From: Candidatus Blautia intestinavium
GTDB taxonomy: Bacteria; Bacillota; Clostridia; Lachnospirales; Lachnospiraceae
Length of the DNA stretch: 58,345 nt
Reading direction: 5' to 3'
Assembly: GCA_019113745.1 (NCBI GenBank)
Contig: DXGV01000025.1
Span: forward strand, 1 to 58,345
The first letter of the stretch is position 1. The number at the start of each line of letters is the position of its first letter. The position numbers and the translations under genes are program-made. Shown one piece after another: positions 8,363-17,055 of this stretch. A model generated the notes under the pieces. That model searched no databases, had not been told where the DNA came from, and was given only the letters and a program-made list of their open reading frames with translations.

Positions 8363-9873
8363 TCTCTTTCTTTTTGTGCTTTTATCTTTTCCACCAATGC
8401 GACAAGATCGTCAATGGCGGCTCTTTCTGATACATATGTCTCCATTCCGAAGGCGTCTGCCGCGGCCTGTGTCTGTTTTCCGATACATGCCGCTGTCAGG
8501 CCGGAATAGTCCGCTCCTTTTGTACTCTCCACAAATCCCCTGACTGTGGAAGCGCTTGTGAATACAGCGCAGTCGATACTTTCAGATTCCAGCTCTTTTC
8601 TGAGATCGATCAGAGAGCTGCTCTCATACACTGTTTCATAGGTAGGAATATCATCCACGGCCGCGCCGCGGCTTTCCAGTATCCTTACCAGGTTTTCATT
8701 TCCCTTTCTGGCGCGGGGGATCAAAATACGCTCTCCGCCCTGAAGTCTTTCCGCCAGCGCTTTCCCCAAAGAATCTCCGTCGTAGACATCCGGAACAAGA
8801 TCCACCAAAAGCCCTCTCGCCTCAAGAGCAGCCCTGGTTCCCTGACCGATAGCCGCCAGCTTTACTCCGTGAAGGCAGCGGATATCCTTTTTCTGATTTT
8901 TCATTTCTTCAAAAAAGACATCTGCTCCCGTGGGACTTGTAAATACCGCCCACTGGTACGAATCCATCTTTTCAAGTGCCTGCGCCAGAAGGCTCTGGTC
9001 CTTCAGCGCCGCCGTCTGAATAGAAGGAAGCTCCAGGACTTCCGCCCCCTTTTCTCTGAGAAGCTCTGAGGTACGGGAGCTTCTGTTTTTTGGACGGGTA
9101 ACAAGTACCTTCCATCCTGCAAGAGGAAGCTTTTCATACCAGGCAAAGGTATCCGCCAGGGCGCATACCTTTCCGACTATGATCACCGCAGGGGTTTCCA
9201 CTCCCTGCCGGGCCGCTTCTTCAGGAAGATTTTCTATATCTGAGACGATCCTTTTCTGTCCGGCGGTCGTTCCCTTCTGCAGAACCGCCGCCGGCATCGC
9301 CGGATCCATTCCTGCATCCAGAAGTCCCCGGCAGATATCGCCAAGGGAAGCGACTCCCATGAGAAAAACAAGGGTTCCTTTTGTACGGACAAGCGCTTCA
9401 AAGTCGATATCATACTCCTGTCCGGCTCTTCTGTGTCCGGTAATGATGTGAAGAGAAGAACAGAAATCCCGGTGAGTTACAGGAATCCCGTTGTAAGCCG
9501 GAACTGCCAGAGGCGAGGTGACTCCCGGAACTACTTCATAAGGAATCTGATTTTCTGTCAGAAGCTCCAGCTCCTCTCCGCCTCTTCCGAAGAGAAAAGG
9601 ATCTCCACCTTTCAGTCTTACTACACGGTATCCTTTTTTTGCCTCTTCCAGCAGGATCTCATTGATCTGCTCCTGAGGCACAGTATGTTTATCAGCTCTC
9701 TTGCCGACGTAAATACGTCTGGCGGAATCCGGAATCTTTGTCAGAACTCCCTGTCCCACCAGACTGTCATATACGACTACTTCCGCTTTTTTCAGCACTT
9801 CACAGCCTTTCAGTGTGAACAGTCCCGCGTCCCCCGGTCCGGCGCCTACAAGCCATACCTTTCCGACTTTCAT
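8359..9873 (-). CDS. cobA-hemD: Fused uroporphyrinogen-III C-methyltransferase / uroporphyrinogen-III synthase
   Basis: 504-aa two-domain protein. Residues 1-245 are the SAM-dependent SUMT (CobA): VWLVGAGPGDAGLFTLKG, VVRLKGGDPFLFGRGGEE and VPGVTSPLAVPAYNGIPVTHR. Residues about 255-500 are HemD: VLVTRPKNRSSRTSELL, FTSPTGADVFF and IGKQTQAAA. It closes hydroxymethylbilane to uroporphyrinogen III and methylates it twice to precorrin-2, committing the product to siroheme or cobalamin. The fusion is common in Firmicutes. The start at 9873 has AAGGAG 7 bases upstream; longer frames to 10062 lie inside hemC. An ATG at 9879 overlapping the hemC stop (ATGA) is possible. Confidence 0.95.
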   Translation of the reverse strand: MKVGKVWLVGAGPGDAGLFTLKGCEVLKKAEVVVYDSLVGQGVLTKIPDSARRIYVGKRADKHTVPQEQINEILLEEAKKGYRVVRLKGGDPFLFGRGGEELELLTENQIPYEVVPGVTSPLAVPAYNGIPVTHRDFCSSLHIITGHRRAGQEYDIDFEALVRTKGTLVFLMGVASLGDICRGLLDAGMDPAMPAAVLQKGTTAGQKRIVSDIENLPEEAARQGVETPAVIIVGKVCALADTFAWYEKLPLAGWKVLVTRPKNRSSRTSELLREKGAEVLELPSIQTAALKDQSLLAQALEKMDSYQWAVFTSPTGADVFFEEMKNQKKDIRCLHGVKLAAIGQGTRAALEARGLLVDLVPDVYDGDSLGKALAERLQGGERILIPRARKGNENLVRILESRGAAVDDIPTYETVYESSSLIDLRKELESESIDCAVFTSASTVRGFVESTKGADYSGLTAACIGKQTQAAADAFGMETYVSERAAIDDLVALVEKIKAQKERE

Positions 9874-9875
9874 AA

Positions 9876-10772
9876 TCATTCTCCTTTTTCTTTCGATTCT
9901 TTCAGTCTCTTTGCCAGGGCAATTCCAAGAGCCTCCGCTTCTGAAGCCTTTCCGGTTATACTTCCTTTTATATAAGTTCCGTCTTCTTCTCTGTAATAAA
10001 GCCCTGTAAGCGTCAGCTCTTCCTGAGCCGTCTCCGCGTAAGCGGCCACAGGGGAAGAACATCCCCCGTCAAGATAACGGACAAAGGCTCTCTCCGCATG
10101 TCCGGCCGTCCAGGAGTCTCTGTCGGAATACCCCTCCAGAAAACTATAGTCTCTGTCTTTTCTTCCCTGCACCGCGAGAATCCCCTGTCCTGCTGCCGGA
10201 AGGATCTCTTCAGTGGTAAACCAGCGGCTGATCCTGTTTTCCAGGCCAAGGCGCTTCAGCCCGGCCGCCGCCAGCACAAGAGCGGAATATTCCCCTCCGT
10301 CCAGCTTTCTGAGTCTTGTCTGCACGTTGCCGCGGACACTTTTTATTTCCATCTCCGGAAACAATTTTTTAAGCTGCAGCGTTCTTCTCATACTGGAACA
10401 GCCGATAGGCTTTGAACTGTCCAGCGTATTTACGCCTTCCGGAAGCACCAGGACATCCCTTGGATCTTCTCTCCTTGAAAACGCTAAAAGAGGAAGTTCT
10501 TCCGGAACTTCCATAGGCATATCCTTCAGGCTGTGCACGGACAGATCTGTCCGTTTCTCCAGAAGTGCTTTATCCAGTTCTTTTACAAACAGCCCTTTCC
10601 CTCCTACTTTATCCAGCGTCCTGTCCAGAATTTTATCTCCTGTGGTCTTCATGGTAAGGATCTCCGTCTGTATTTCGGGATGTGTTTCCTTTATATATGT
10701 CTCTACCATCCGGCTCTGCAGTACGGCGAGAATACTCTCACGGCTTCCTATCACTACTTTAGTCGTCGTCAT
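9876..10772 (-). CDS. hemC: Hydroxymethylbilane synthase (porphobilinogen deaminase)
   Basis: 298-aa enzyme that polymerises four porphobilinogens. Motifs: GSRESILAVLQ, DLSVHSLKDMP, GCSSMRRTLQLKK, SVRGNVQTRLRKLD and the dipyrromethane-cofactor cysteine in LDGGCSSPVAAYA. The start at 10772 lies 14 bases inside sirC; GGAGG is 12 bases upstream. Confidence 0.96.
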   Translation of the reverse strand: MTTTKVVIGSRESILAVLQSRMVETYIKETHPEIQTEILTMKTTGDKILDRTLDKVGGKGLFVKELDKALLEKRTDLSVHSLKDMPMEVPEELPLLAFSRREDPRDVLVLPEGVNTLDSSKPIGCSSMRRTLQLKKLFPEMEIKSVRGNVQTRLRKLDGGEYSALVLAAAGLKRLGLENRISRWFTTEEILPAAGQGILAVQGRKDRDYSFLEGYSDRDSWTAGHAERAFVRYLDGGCSSPVAAYAETAQEELTLTGLYYREEDGTYIKGSITGKASEAEALGIALAKRLKESKEKGE

Positions 10773-11238
10773 GCTCTGCTTTTTCCTCCATTGCCTCCTG
10801 AATAGCCACCCTTACTTTTCTTGCCCTTTTATGGTTCAGGCCGCTGGCTGTGATTCCCACTACCACTTCGTCGTGCATATAAATACCCGGAAAATAAAAA
10901 TCGCATTTCGATTTATCATCCGCCACATTTACATAAATTCCTTCTTCCTTACAGACGCGGTAAATTTCATCGTTGAGCTTCCAGTCATTGGTGGCGGCGA
11001 TGACCATATAGGCTTTCTGAAAATCTGCCCGCTTCACCGGACGCATGATCAGATTTACATATCCGGTTTTTCCCAGCTCCTGCAGTTCCACCGTAGCTTT
11101 TGGGGCCACCGCCGTTACGTTTCTGGTAAACTGCAGAAGAGTTTTTACTCTCCTGGTAGCGATATTGCCGCCTCCCACTACTACAATATTTTTGTCTGAA
11201 AGGTCTACAAACATTGGAAAATATCGTTTATTCTTCAT
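10759..11238 (-). CDS. sirC: Precorrin-2 dehydrogenase (Met8/CysG N-terminal type)
   Basis: Oxidises precorrin-2 to sirohydrochlorin with NAD+, giving the substrate of CbiK and of siroheme formation. 159 aa. The NAD-binding motif is VVVGGGNIATRRVKTLL and the catalytic-aspartate region is VNVADDKSKCDFYFPGIY. It is shorter than CysG or Met8p and lacks much of the C-terminal helical domain, as in other clostridial versions; whether it also chelates metal is uncertain. The start at 11238 has GGAGAA 5 bases upstream and overlaps the hemA end by 11 bases. Confidence 0.88.
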   Translation of the reverse strand: MKNKRYFPMFVDLSDKNIVVVGGGNIATRRVKTLLQFTRNVTAVAPKATVELQELGKTGYVNLIMRPVKRADFQKAYMVIAATNDWKLNDEIYRVCKEEGIYVNVADDKSKCDFYFPGIYMHDEVVVGITASGLNHKRARKVRVAIQEAMEEKAEHDDD

Positions 11239-12457
11239 AAAGTTTCTCCAGTCCGGCCACACATTCCAGAAAAGCTTCCTGATTCAGGCTGTCTCTCAGT
11301 CCGAAGATCAGTTTGTTGACTACTTTTCCAGCCGCCGTATCAACAGCCTTAAGAAGCTTTTCCCTGTCGCCGGGCTCCATAGGTGTATTTTTTAATATCT
11401 TGTCAATACGAAAATTCAGATCCTGTACTGCGTCCTCTTTGATCTCCTGTATCCTTGGGATCAGATCTCTTCCATTCAGCCACTGGTAGAATTCTTCCAT
11501 CTGATCCTTTACGATATCGTCCGCCTGACGGATACTTTTTTCCATTTCAGGAGAACGGCTGCCGGAACGGAAGCTGTCCATATCATACAGAGTAATTCCT
11601 TCTCTTTTTCCAATGGAAGGTTCTATATCTCTCGGCACCGCAAGGTCAAGAAGAACCAGTTCTTTCGGAAGAGAAATTTCTGTAAACTGCTCTTCCCGCA
11701 GCGTATAATTGGGACTGGCGGTTGCGCTTACCACCAGATCGCATTCAGGAAGAAATTCCATTCTCTCCCCGTAATTGATCCTGCTGCATCCTACAGGGAT
11801 CTCCACCATTCCGCTTCTGTACTGGCGGACTGTCACTGTAACCTCGGCTCCGGCTTCCTTAAGCGTCTGGGCTGCAACCTTTCCCATTTCTCCGTTTCCT
11901 ATTACCATACATGTTTTTCCCTGTATATCGTAACCCTGTTCCCTTAAAAGAGAAAGCGCTTTATGTATTACAGACGGGTTTCCGTGAGCCAAAGGAACCT
12001 CTGTCTTGATTTTTTTCCCTGCCGTAGCCGCCATTCTGAACAGAACCTCCAGCACACCGTCCGAAGCGTAATGTTCTCTGGAAAGGCTCAGAGCGTCCTT
12101 GATCTGCGTCAGGATCTGATCCTCTCCCAGAATCTGGGATTTCAGTCCTCCGGCAAGATAAAACAGATGTCTTACCGCCTCCTGGTCTTTCCTGGATACA
12201 AAATATTTTTCATATGAGCCCTCCTGGACGCCTTTCAGCTCACAGAGACACTGATATAAAGAAAGCTTCTGATCATCCTCGTGGCTCGCCCAGATTTCCA
12301 GCCGGTTACAGGTAGAAAGGATCACACATCCGTAGATTCCTGCCGATCTTTTCATTTTTTCCATTGCTTCGCCTGCATTTTTTTTTGTAAACGCAAACAA
12401 GGCCCTGATATCTACCGGAGCTCTGTCATGGTCTATTCCAATCATGGAAATTGTCAT
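11228..12457 (-). CDS. hemA: Glutamyl-tRNA reductase
   Basis: First enzyme of C5 tetrapyrrole synthesis: reduces glutamyl-tRNA to glutamate-1-semialdehyde with NADPH. 409 aa. The nucleophilic cysteine is in ILSTCNRLEIWA, the phosphate/NADP-binding region includes VIGNGEMGKVAAQTL, and the C-terminal helical dimerisation domain is present. The start at 12457 fits the conserved N-terminus (MIGIDHDRAPVDIRALF follows). The AAAGGAG site is 12 bases upstream, an unusually wide gap that may matter for regulation. It is first in the hem operon, behind a leader of about 215 bases. Confidence 0.94.
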   Translation of the reverse strand: MTISMIGIDHDRAPVDIRALFAFTKKNAGEAMEKMKRSAGIYGCVILSTCNRLEIWASHEDDQKLSLYQCLCELKGVQEGSYEKYFVSRKDQEAVRHLFYLAGGLKSQILGEDQILTQIKDALSLSREHYASDGVLEVLFRMAATAGKKIKTEVPLAHGNPSVIHKALSLLREQGYDIQGKTCMVIGNGEMGKVAAQTLKEAGAEVTVTVRQYRSGMVEIPVGCSRINYGERMEFLPECDLVVSATASPNYTLREEQFTEISLPKELVLLDLAVPRDIEPSIGKREGITLYDMDSFRSGSRSPEMEKSIRQADDIVKDQMEEFYQWLNGRDLIPRIQEIKEDAVQDLNFRIDKILKNTPMEPGDREKLLKAVDTAAGKVVNKLIFGLRDSLNQEAFLECVAGLEKLYEE

Positions 12458-12672
12458 AATTCTATGATTCTCCTTTGTGTTCACTTGGCATTTTTCCTGA
12501 TTTTCTACAACCGAAGTTTCCCTCAGCCGGGACGGAACGTCTCATGTATGTGAACGCTGCGTTCAGGATAAAATACCGACGCGCCCTCTCGTCAATATTT
12601 TGAGGGCAGCGTTCGTGTACAAAGGGAGAATACAGCCGGTGAAGGCGTACAGACTGTACGCGAACGCTATCT
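12458..12672 (-). promoter_or_regulatory. Long structured leader of the hem operon, class unknown
   Basis: About 215 transcribed bases precede hemA. Four related segments can pair in alternative ways. AGCGTTCGCGTACA near the 5' end is complementary (one mismatch) to TGTACACGAACGCT about 50 bases later. That second segment also pairs as GAACGCTG with CAGCGTTC some 60 bases further on. GCCCTC/GAGGGC forms a hairpin between them, and GAACG-CAG-CGTTC a small hairpin after it. No T-box sequence and no cobalamin box was seen, and there is no clear U-tract. The arrangement resembles a switch with two exclusive folds. Confidence 0.5.
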
Positions 12673-12678
12673 TTATTA

Positions 12679-12707
12679 ATGATAAACACTGCACCGGATA
12701 ATGTCAA
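12679..12707 (-). promoter_or_regulatory. Promoter of the hem operon
   Basis: Minus strand: TTGACA, 17-base spacer, TATCAT. It lies just downstream of the rrf2 gene. Confidence 0.8.
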
Positions 12708-12768
12708 TGCCTTTATCTTTTTCGTTTTTCTGCGGTCCGGATTTTCAGTGGCTTTTCAGGCAGGAACG

Positions 12769-13206
12769 CTATTCTCCTTTCATCAGACTACAGTCTGTAT
12801 ATCTGTCATTCAGAAGATCCTCCAGGGTGATTTTATCAAAATATTCATTAATAAGGCAGTAAAGCCCCTCCCACATCTTTTTTGTCCTGCAGAAAGAGGC
12901 GCGGCTGCAGGGCGGCGCTCCTTCTTCCAGACAGGCGGCAGGGGCCAGAGATCCCTCAGCGGCTCTTAAAATACTGCCCACCGTATACTCTCCCGGCGTC
13001 CTTGCCAGGCGATAACCGCCTCCCTTTCCTCTAAGAGATATAACGAAATGGTTCCTGCTCAGGACAGATACGATAGATTCCAGATATTTTTCTGATATCT
13101 CCTGCCGTCCGGCCACATCCATCAGCGGAATATACGCCCCTCTGTCGTTCTCCGCCAGATCCAGCATCACCCGCACCGCATAGCGGCCTCTTGTAGATAT
13201 TTTCAT
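12769..13206 (-). CDS. Rrf2-family transcriptional regulator, IscR-like
   Basis: 145-aa winged-helix protein. Residues 1-70 carry the Rrf2 signature (MKISTRGRYAVRVMLDLA, ISEKYLESIVSVLSRNHFV, SLRGKGGGYRLAR). Three cysteines in ACLEEGAPPCSRASFC (spacing C-x7-C-x5-C) resemble the Fe-S ligands of IscR, so it may sense iron-sulfur or redox state. CymR-type cysteine regulators of the same family usually lack them, but the gene lies near cysK, so a role in sulfur control is also possible. The start at 13206 has GGAG 6 bases upstream; ATG at 13218 is worse placed. Confidence 0.87.
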   Translation of the reverse strand: MKISTRGRYAVRVMLDLAENDRGAYIPLMDVAGRQEISEKYLESIVSVLSRNHFVISLRGKGGGYRLARTPGEYTVGSILRAAEGSLAPAACLEEGAPPCSRASFCRTKKMWEGLYCLINEYFDKITLEDLLNDRYTDCSLMKGE

Positions 13207-13266
13207 AATCTGCTCCATTTCTCCGCCGGTACAGCGGTCAGAACCGCAGTAAAACAGGCGGCGCGT

Positions 13267-14148
13267 TTACCTGTATGTTTCAAGGAAATGATGCTTAACG
13301 CCGTCTTTTTTATAAGCGATGACTGTATTCAGATTTACATTTTCCACGCTTTTAAAAATATTAAACTCCACTACCGGATCTCTGGCTGCAAGCTGACGGA
13401 TCAGTGCCTTGACTTCCGCGCGCTTGGATCCTTTGTCCTCTTCCTGGGCGGAAGCCACCCGTTCTGTAAACCGGCAGGCGCAGCGGATAAAACGTAGCTG
13501 ATTATATTCCGCCCAGTGAATGATATCTGCTTCACGGATCAGATACATAGGCCGGATCAGTTCCATCCCTTCAAAATTTGTGCTGTGGAGTTTTGGCATC
13601 ATGGTCTGGATCTGCCCGCCGTACAGCATTCCCATAAGAATCGTTTCGATCACATCGTCGTAGTGGTGTCCCAGGGCAATCTTATTGCATCCCAGCTCTT
13701 TCGCCTTGCTGTAAAGATAGCCCCGGCGCATTCTCGCACAGAGATAGCAGGGCGAATTTTCCTCCGACGCCACAATATTAAAAATTTCCGATTCAAAAAC
13801 AGTAATGGGAATGTTCAAAAGCTTCGCATTATCCAGGATCAGGCGGTAATTGAGATCGTTGTATCCCGGATTCATTACCAGAAAAACCACTTCAAAATTT
13901 TTCTTCCCGTGACGGGCCAGCTCCTGGAAAAGCTTTGCCATCAGCATGGAATCTTTGCCGCCGGAAATACAGACGGCGATTTTGTCGCCGTCCTGTACAA
14001 GTTCATATTCATTTAGAGCCTTTGTAAAACGTCTCCAGACCGGTTTCCGGAATTTTTTTATAATGCTTCTCTCAATCTCCCGGACACGTTTCTCCTCTTC
14101 TGTCTGTATAAAATCTTCTCTTGTATTTTCTATATTACTCTGGTTCAT
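13267..14148 (-). CDS. ttcA: TtcA-family tRNA 2-thiolation protein
   Basis: 293-aa PP-loop ATPase. The ATP site is AVCISGGKDSMLMAKL. CYLCARMRRGYLY holds the CxxC that in TtcA binds an Fe-S cluster, with a further cysteine pair in RCACRF near residue 225. TtcA thiolates cytidine 32 of certain tRNAs; in Clostridia related proteins may thiolate other positions or molecules, so the exact target is uncertain. It lies between rrf2 and cysK on the same strand, a setting that suits a sulfur-transfer enzyme. No strong RBS is visible. Confidence 0.8.
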   Translation of the reverse strand: MNQSNIENTREDFIQTEEEKRVREIERSIIKKFRKPVWRRFTKALNEYELVQDGDKIAVCISGGKDSMLMAKLFQELARHGKKNFEVVFLVMNPGYNDLNYRLILDNAKLLNIPITVFESEIFNIVASEENSPCYLCARMRRGYLYSKAKELGCNKIALGHHYDDVIETILMGMLYGGQIQTMMPKLHSTNFEGMELIRPMYLIREADIIHWAEYNQLRFIRCACRFTERVASAQEEDKGSKRAEVKALIRQLAARDPVVEFNIFKSVENVNLNTVIAYKKDGVKHHFLETYR

Positions 14149-14178
14149 ATGCTATTCTGCCAATCCTTATAAAAAATT

Positions 14179-15111
14179 TCAGTCTGCAAACAAAGGGGTG
14201 GAATAATATCTGTCCCCGGAATCCGGAAGGAGCACTACAATATTCTTCCCATGATTTTCCGGCTGTTTTGCCATCTCAAGTGCGGCGTGAAGAGCTGCTC
14301 CGGAGGAGATCCCCACAAGTACACCCTCCTTTTTGGCCAGGAGTTTCGCAGCGGAAAATGCCTGTTCGCTTCCGACCTTCACCACTTTATCATAAATATC
14401 TGTATTCAGCACCTCCGGCACAAATCCGGCTCCGATACCCTGGATTTTGTGCGGTCCTGCCTTTCCTCCGGAAAGAACAGGGGAATCCTCCGGCTCCACC
14501 GCCACTACTTTCACATCCGGATTCTGAGATTTCAGATACTCGCCAACGCCGGTAACTGTTCCGCCGGTTCCTACGCCTGCCACAAATATATCCACTTTTC
14601 CTTCCGTATCCCTCCAGATTTCCGGACCGGTCGTCTCTCTGTGCGCTTTTGGGTTTGCTGGATTCACAAACTGTCCTGCGATAATGCTTCCCGGGATCTC
14701 TCTGGAAAGCTCTTCCGCTTTTTCAATCGCTCCGGCCATCCCCCGGGATCCTTCCGTCAACACGATCTCCGCTCCGTATGCCTTCAGAATATTTCTTCGC
14801 TCCACACTCATGGTTTCCGGCATAGTCAGTATCAAACGGTATCCCCGGACAGCCGCAAGGGAGGCAAGTCCAATACCTGTATTTCCGGAGGTTGGTTCTA
14901 TAATCACGGCTCCTTCCTTCAGCAGTCCCTTTTCCTCCGCGTCCTCAATGATATATTTCGCGGCTCTGTCCTTCACGCTTCCCGCAGGATTCATGTATTC
15001 CAGCTTGGCAAGAACCCTGACCTTCAATTTCAGTTCTTTTTCTATCTGCATAATTTCCATTAACGGAGTATTTCCGATCAATTCCTCAATTCCTTTGGCA
15101 ATCTTTGTCAT
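14179..15111 (-). CDS. cysK: Cysteine synthase A (O-acetylserine sulfhydrylase)
   Basis: PLP enzyme (310 aa) that makes L-cysteine from O-acetylserine and sulfide. The internal-aldimine lysine lies in [11 protein letters not shown]. The substrate loop is [12 protein letters not shown], the phosphate-binding loop is [12 protein letters not shown], and the C-terminal [12 protein letters not shown] is typical. RBS GGTGG lies 9 bases before the ATG. It is first of a run with ttcA, divergent from cbiK. Confidence 0.95.
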   Translation of the reverse strand: MTKIAKGIEELIGNTPLMEIMQIEKELKLKVRVLAKLEYMNPAGSVKDRAAKYIIEDAEEKGLLKEGAVIIEPTSGNTGIGLASLAAVRGYRLILTMPETMSVERRNILKAYGAEIVLTEGSRGMAGAIEKAEELSREIPGSIIAGQFVNPANPKAHRETTGPEIWRDTEGKVDIFVAGVGTGGTVTGVGEYLKSQNPDVKVVAVEPEDSPVLSGGKAGPHKIQGIGAGFVPEVLNTDIYDKVVKVGSEQAFSAAKLLAKKEGVLVGISSGAALHAALEMAKQPENHGKNIVVLLPDSGDRYYSTPLFAD

Positions 15112-15167
15112 TGTCTGTATCCACCTTTCTCTTTATTTTCCTATAAACCTACTTTTTTAATATGTTT

Positions 15168-15196
15168 ATATTATATCCTGTCCAAAGGTATGTCAA
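15168..15196 (-). promoter_or_regulatory. Promoter of cysK
   Basis: Minus strand: perfect -35 TTGACA, 17-base spacer, -10 TAATAT (TATAAT also occurs two bases earlier). AT-rich direct repeats follow and could hold a regulator site. Confidence 0.7.
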
Positions 15197-15302
15197 TAGT
15201 TTTTTAAAAGGGGCTTATAACAGTTTTTTCACATTTTTCTTATTCCCTGAAAATGAAGTTTATAGTATAATAAACAGGAATACTGTAACGGAGGATTTTC
15301 CA

Positions 15303-16100
15303 ATGAACCAGACAACAAAGAAAGCAATTCTTGCCGTCAGTTTCGGAACAAGCTATGAGACGGCCAGAAAAGCAACTATCGAAAAAATTGAAAAAGAAAT
15401 TGCCGAGGCTTTTCCGGATTACCGTGTTTACCGCGCCTGGACAAGTAAGATGATCCTGGCGATCCTGAAAAAGCGCGACAATCTTTATATTCCCAACGTA
15501 GTTGAGGCTATGGAACAGATGAAAGCGGACGGGATCACAGACGTGGTCGTTCAGCCCACCCACATTCTGGACGGTATCGAAAATAATATCATGAAAGAGG
15601 AGGCGCTTTCTTTTCAGGACAGCTTTCATTCTATCGCTTTCGGAACGCCTCTGATTTCCAGCCAGGAGGATGCGCATGCAGTGATCGGCGCTGTTGCAGA
15701 GGAATTTAAAGAGCATCTTGACGATACTGCTCTTGTTCTTATGGGACACGGCACCACCCACCAGGTAAATTCCATATACGCCCGGATCGACACTATGTTT
15801 AAGGAACAGGGACATTCCAATATTTTTCTGGGCACTGTTGAGGCGGAACCCACCATTCATGATCTGGTACGGGAAGTCTGTTCCTATTCTCCAAAAAAAG
15901 TAGTTCTTGCGCCCTTTATGATCGTTGCCGGAGATCACGCCCATAACGACATGGCCGGAGACGAGCCTGATTCCTGGGCTTATCAGTTCCGCCAGCAGAA
16001 TTATGAAGTGCAGCCGGTTCTGAAAGGTCTGGGAGAATATCCCGGCATCCGGTCCCTTTTTATCGACCATGTAAAGCAGGCTATCAGCAGTCAGGCATAA
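15303..16100 (+). CDS. cbiK: Sirohydrochlorin cobaltochelatase
   Basis: 265-aa anaerobic class II chelatase that inserts Co2+ into sirohydrochlorin, entry step of the oxygen-independent cobalamin route. Recognised by ILAVSFGTSYETARKATI, the metal-ligand histidines in LMGHGTTHQVN and VAGDHAHNDMAGD, and VQPTHILDGIE. No signal peptide, so it is the cytoplasmic form. The start at 15303 follows GGAGG by 8 bases; the longer open frame from 15162 has no RBS. It stands alone between cysK and the FKBP gene, apart from the other corrinoid genes. Confidence 0.95.
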   Translation: MNQTTKKAILAVSFGTSYETARKATIEKIEKEIAEAFPDYRVYRAWTSKMILAILKKRDNLYIPNVVEAMEQMKADGITDVVVQPTHILDGIENNIMKEEALSFQDSFHSIAFGTPLISSQEDAHAVIGAVAEEFKEHLDDTALVLMGHGTTHQVNSIYARIDTMFKEQGHSNIFLGTVEAEPTIHDLVREVCSYSPKKVVLAPFMIVAGDHAHNDMAGDEPDSWAYQFRQQNYEVQPVLKGLGEYPGIRSLFIDHVKQAISSQA

Positions 16101-16188
16101 AATTACAATATTGCCCGTACGAAGCTGACCACCCACTGCCGCGGATATGGCAGATAAAACTATTTGTGTTTTTAAAGGAGTTGTCTTT

Positions 16189-16719
16189 ATGAAAAAAGAG
16201 AACCGGCAAATGGCCCAGGAACGGCGTGCCGAAGAACGTAAACGTCTTGAACTGAAAAAGAAACGGAATAAATTTTTGAAGATTGCGGTTCCCATTGTCC
16301 TTATCCTTCTTTTGGTTATTGTCCTTATTGTGGACGGTATCCAAAGTTCTGACAGCGGCGCCGTACAAAATAAATCTGATAATTCCGTTTCCGAAGCCAC
16401 TGTCACCCCCGCTCCCACAGAGAGCATATCTCTTCAGACGGACGCTTCTCTTACTGTAGAGGACGGTGACACTGTCAATATTGATTATGTAGGAAAAATA
16501 GACGGGACAGTCTTTGAAGGCGGAAGCACCGACGGAATGGGAACAGATCTTGTCATCGGTTCAGGAAGCTACATTGACGATTTTGAGGATCAGTTGATTG
16601 GTTCCCATCCCGGCGATAAAGTGGAGGTTACAGTTACTTTTCCTGAAGATTATCAGAAAGCTGATTTCAGGGGAAAAGAGGCTGTATTTGATGTAACGGT
16701 CAATGGAATTTACCGATAA
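16189..16719 (+). CDS. Membrane-anchored FKBP-type peptidyl-prolyl isomerase
   Basis: 176 aa. A highly charged N-terminal tail (residues 1-27, many K/R/E) precedes one membrane helix (about 28-47), a Ser/Thr/Pro linker and a C-terminal FKBP domain: VEDGDTVNIDYVGKIDGTVFEGG, GSGSYIDDFEDQLIGSHPGDKVEVTVTFPEDY and GKEAVFDVTVNGI. The positive-inside rule places the isomerase outside the cell, where it would help fold exported proteins. RBS AAAGGAG lies 8 bases before the ATG at 16189. It ends in a terminator. Several aromatic pocket residues of drug-binding FKBPs are absent, so activity is not certain. Confidence 0.85.
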   Translation: MKKENRQMAQERRAEERKRLELKKKRNKFLKIAVPIVLILLLVIVLIVDGIQSSDSGAVQNKSDNSVSEATVTPAPTESISLQTDASLTVEDGDTVNIDYVGKIDGTVFEGGSTDGMGTDLVIGSGSYIDDFEDQLIGSHPGDKVEVTVTFPEDYQKADFRGKEAVFDVTVNGIYR

Positions 16720-16725
16720 AAATGT

Positions 16726-16755
16726 AAAAGAGAGGTTTGAACGCCTCTCTTTTTT
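16726..16755 (+). terminator. Rho-independent terminator after the FKBP gene
   Basis: Stem AAGAGAGG/CCTCTCTT with an 8-base loop and a T-run; an A-run on the other side may let it also end the convergent small membrane protein gene. Confidence 0.85.
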
Positions 16756-16758
16756 CGT

Positions 16759-16959
16759 CTATCTTTGTTTATCTCTATGCCTGTTCCAGAATATATCCGC
16801 CAGATAGAGCAGAGCAGTCAAAACGATGATAAGAAGTTCCAATTCCCAGGAAAATACGATCGGTTCCCCGCTAAGGAGACAACCTATCGCATAGACCACT
16901 GTACAGATCAGATAATATATCGCAATTCTGATAATTCCAGATACCACTCTCTTTCCCAT
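16759..16959 (-). CDS. Small two-helix membrane protein of unknown function
   Basis: 66 aa with hydrophobic segments at about residues 8-28 and 38-55, a WELE linker and a basic C-terminal tail (NRHRDKQR). A very strong ribosome binding site (GGAGGAGG, 4 bases before the ATG) supports it as a real gene. I recognise no family. It precedes nothing on its strand and lies between a terminator and the MFS gene. Confidence 0.7.
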   Translation of the reverse strand: MGKRVVSGIIRIAIYYLICTVVYAIGCLLSGEPIVFSWELELLIIVLTALLYLADIFWNRHRDKQR

Positions 16960-17055
16960 ATGTCCTCCTCCCTCTCAGACTCCGCAGGCTTTTCTTTTTA
17001 TTCTACCATACCTGCCGTCAATGCACAAGAAGCAGGACGCTTTAAGCTATGTATT

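Noticed and set aside
12462-12707. An 81-codon minus-strand frame ahead of hemA.
   Set aside because: It starts inside the promoter's -35 element, has no RBS and covers the structured leader; it is probably not translated.
12746-12752. GCCACTG on the minus strand, resembling the cobalamin-riboswitch box, just upstream of the hem operon.
   Set aside because: It lies upstream of the promoter at 12679-12707 and none of the other conserved riboswitch segments is nearby.
16101-16188. A CTGCC/GGCAG hairpin between cbiK and the FKBP gene, considered as a terminator.
   Set aside because: No T-tract follows; the FKBP gene has its own RBS but no separate promoter was found, so read-through from cbiK is more likely.
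15240-16427. A 395-codon minus-strand frame across cbiK and the FKBP gene.
   Set aside because: Shadow of two well-supported plus-strand genes; the translation has no family features.
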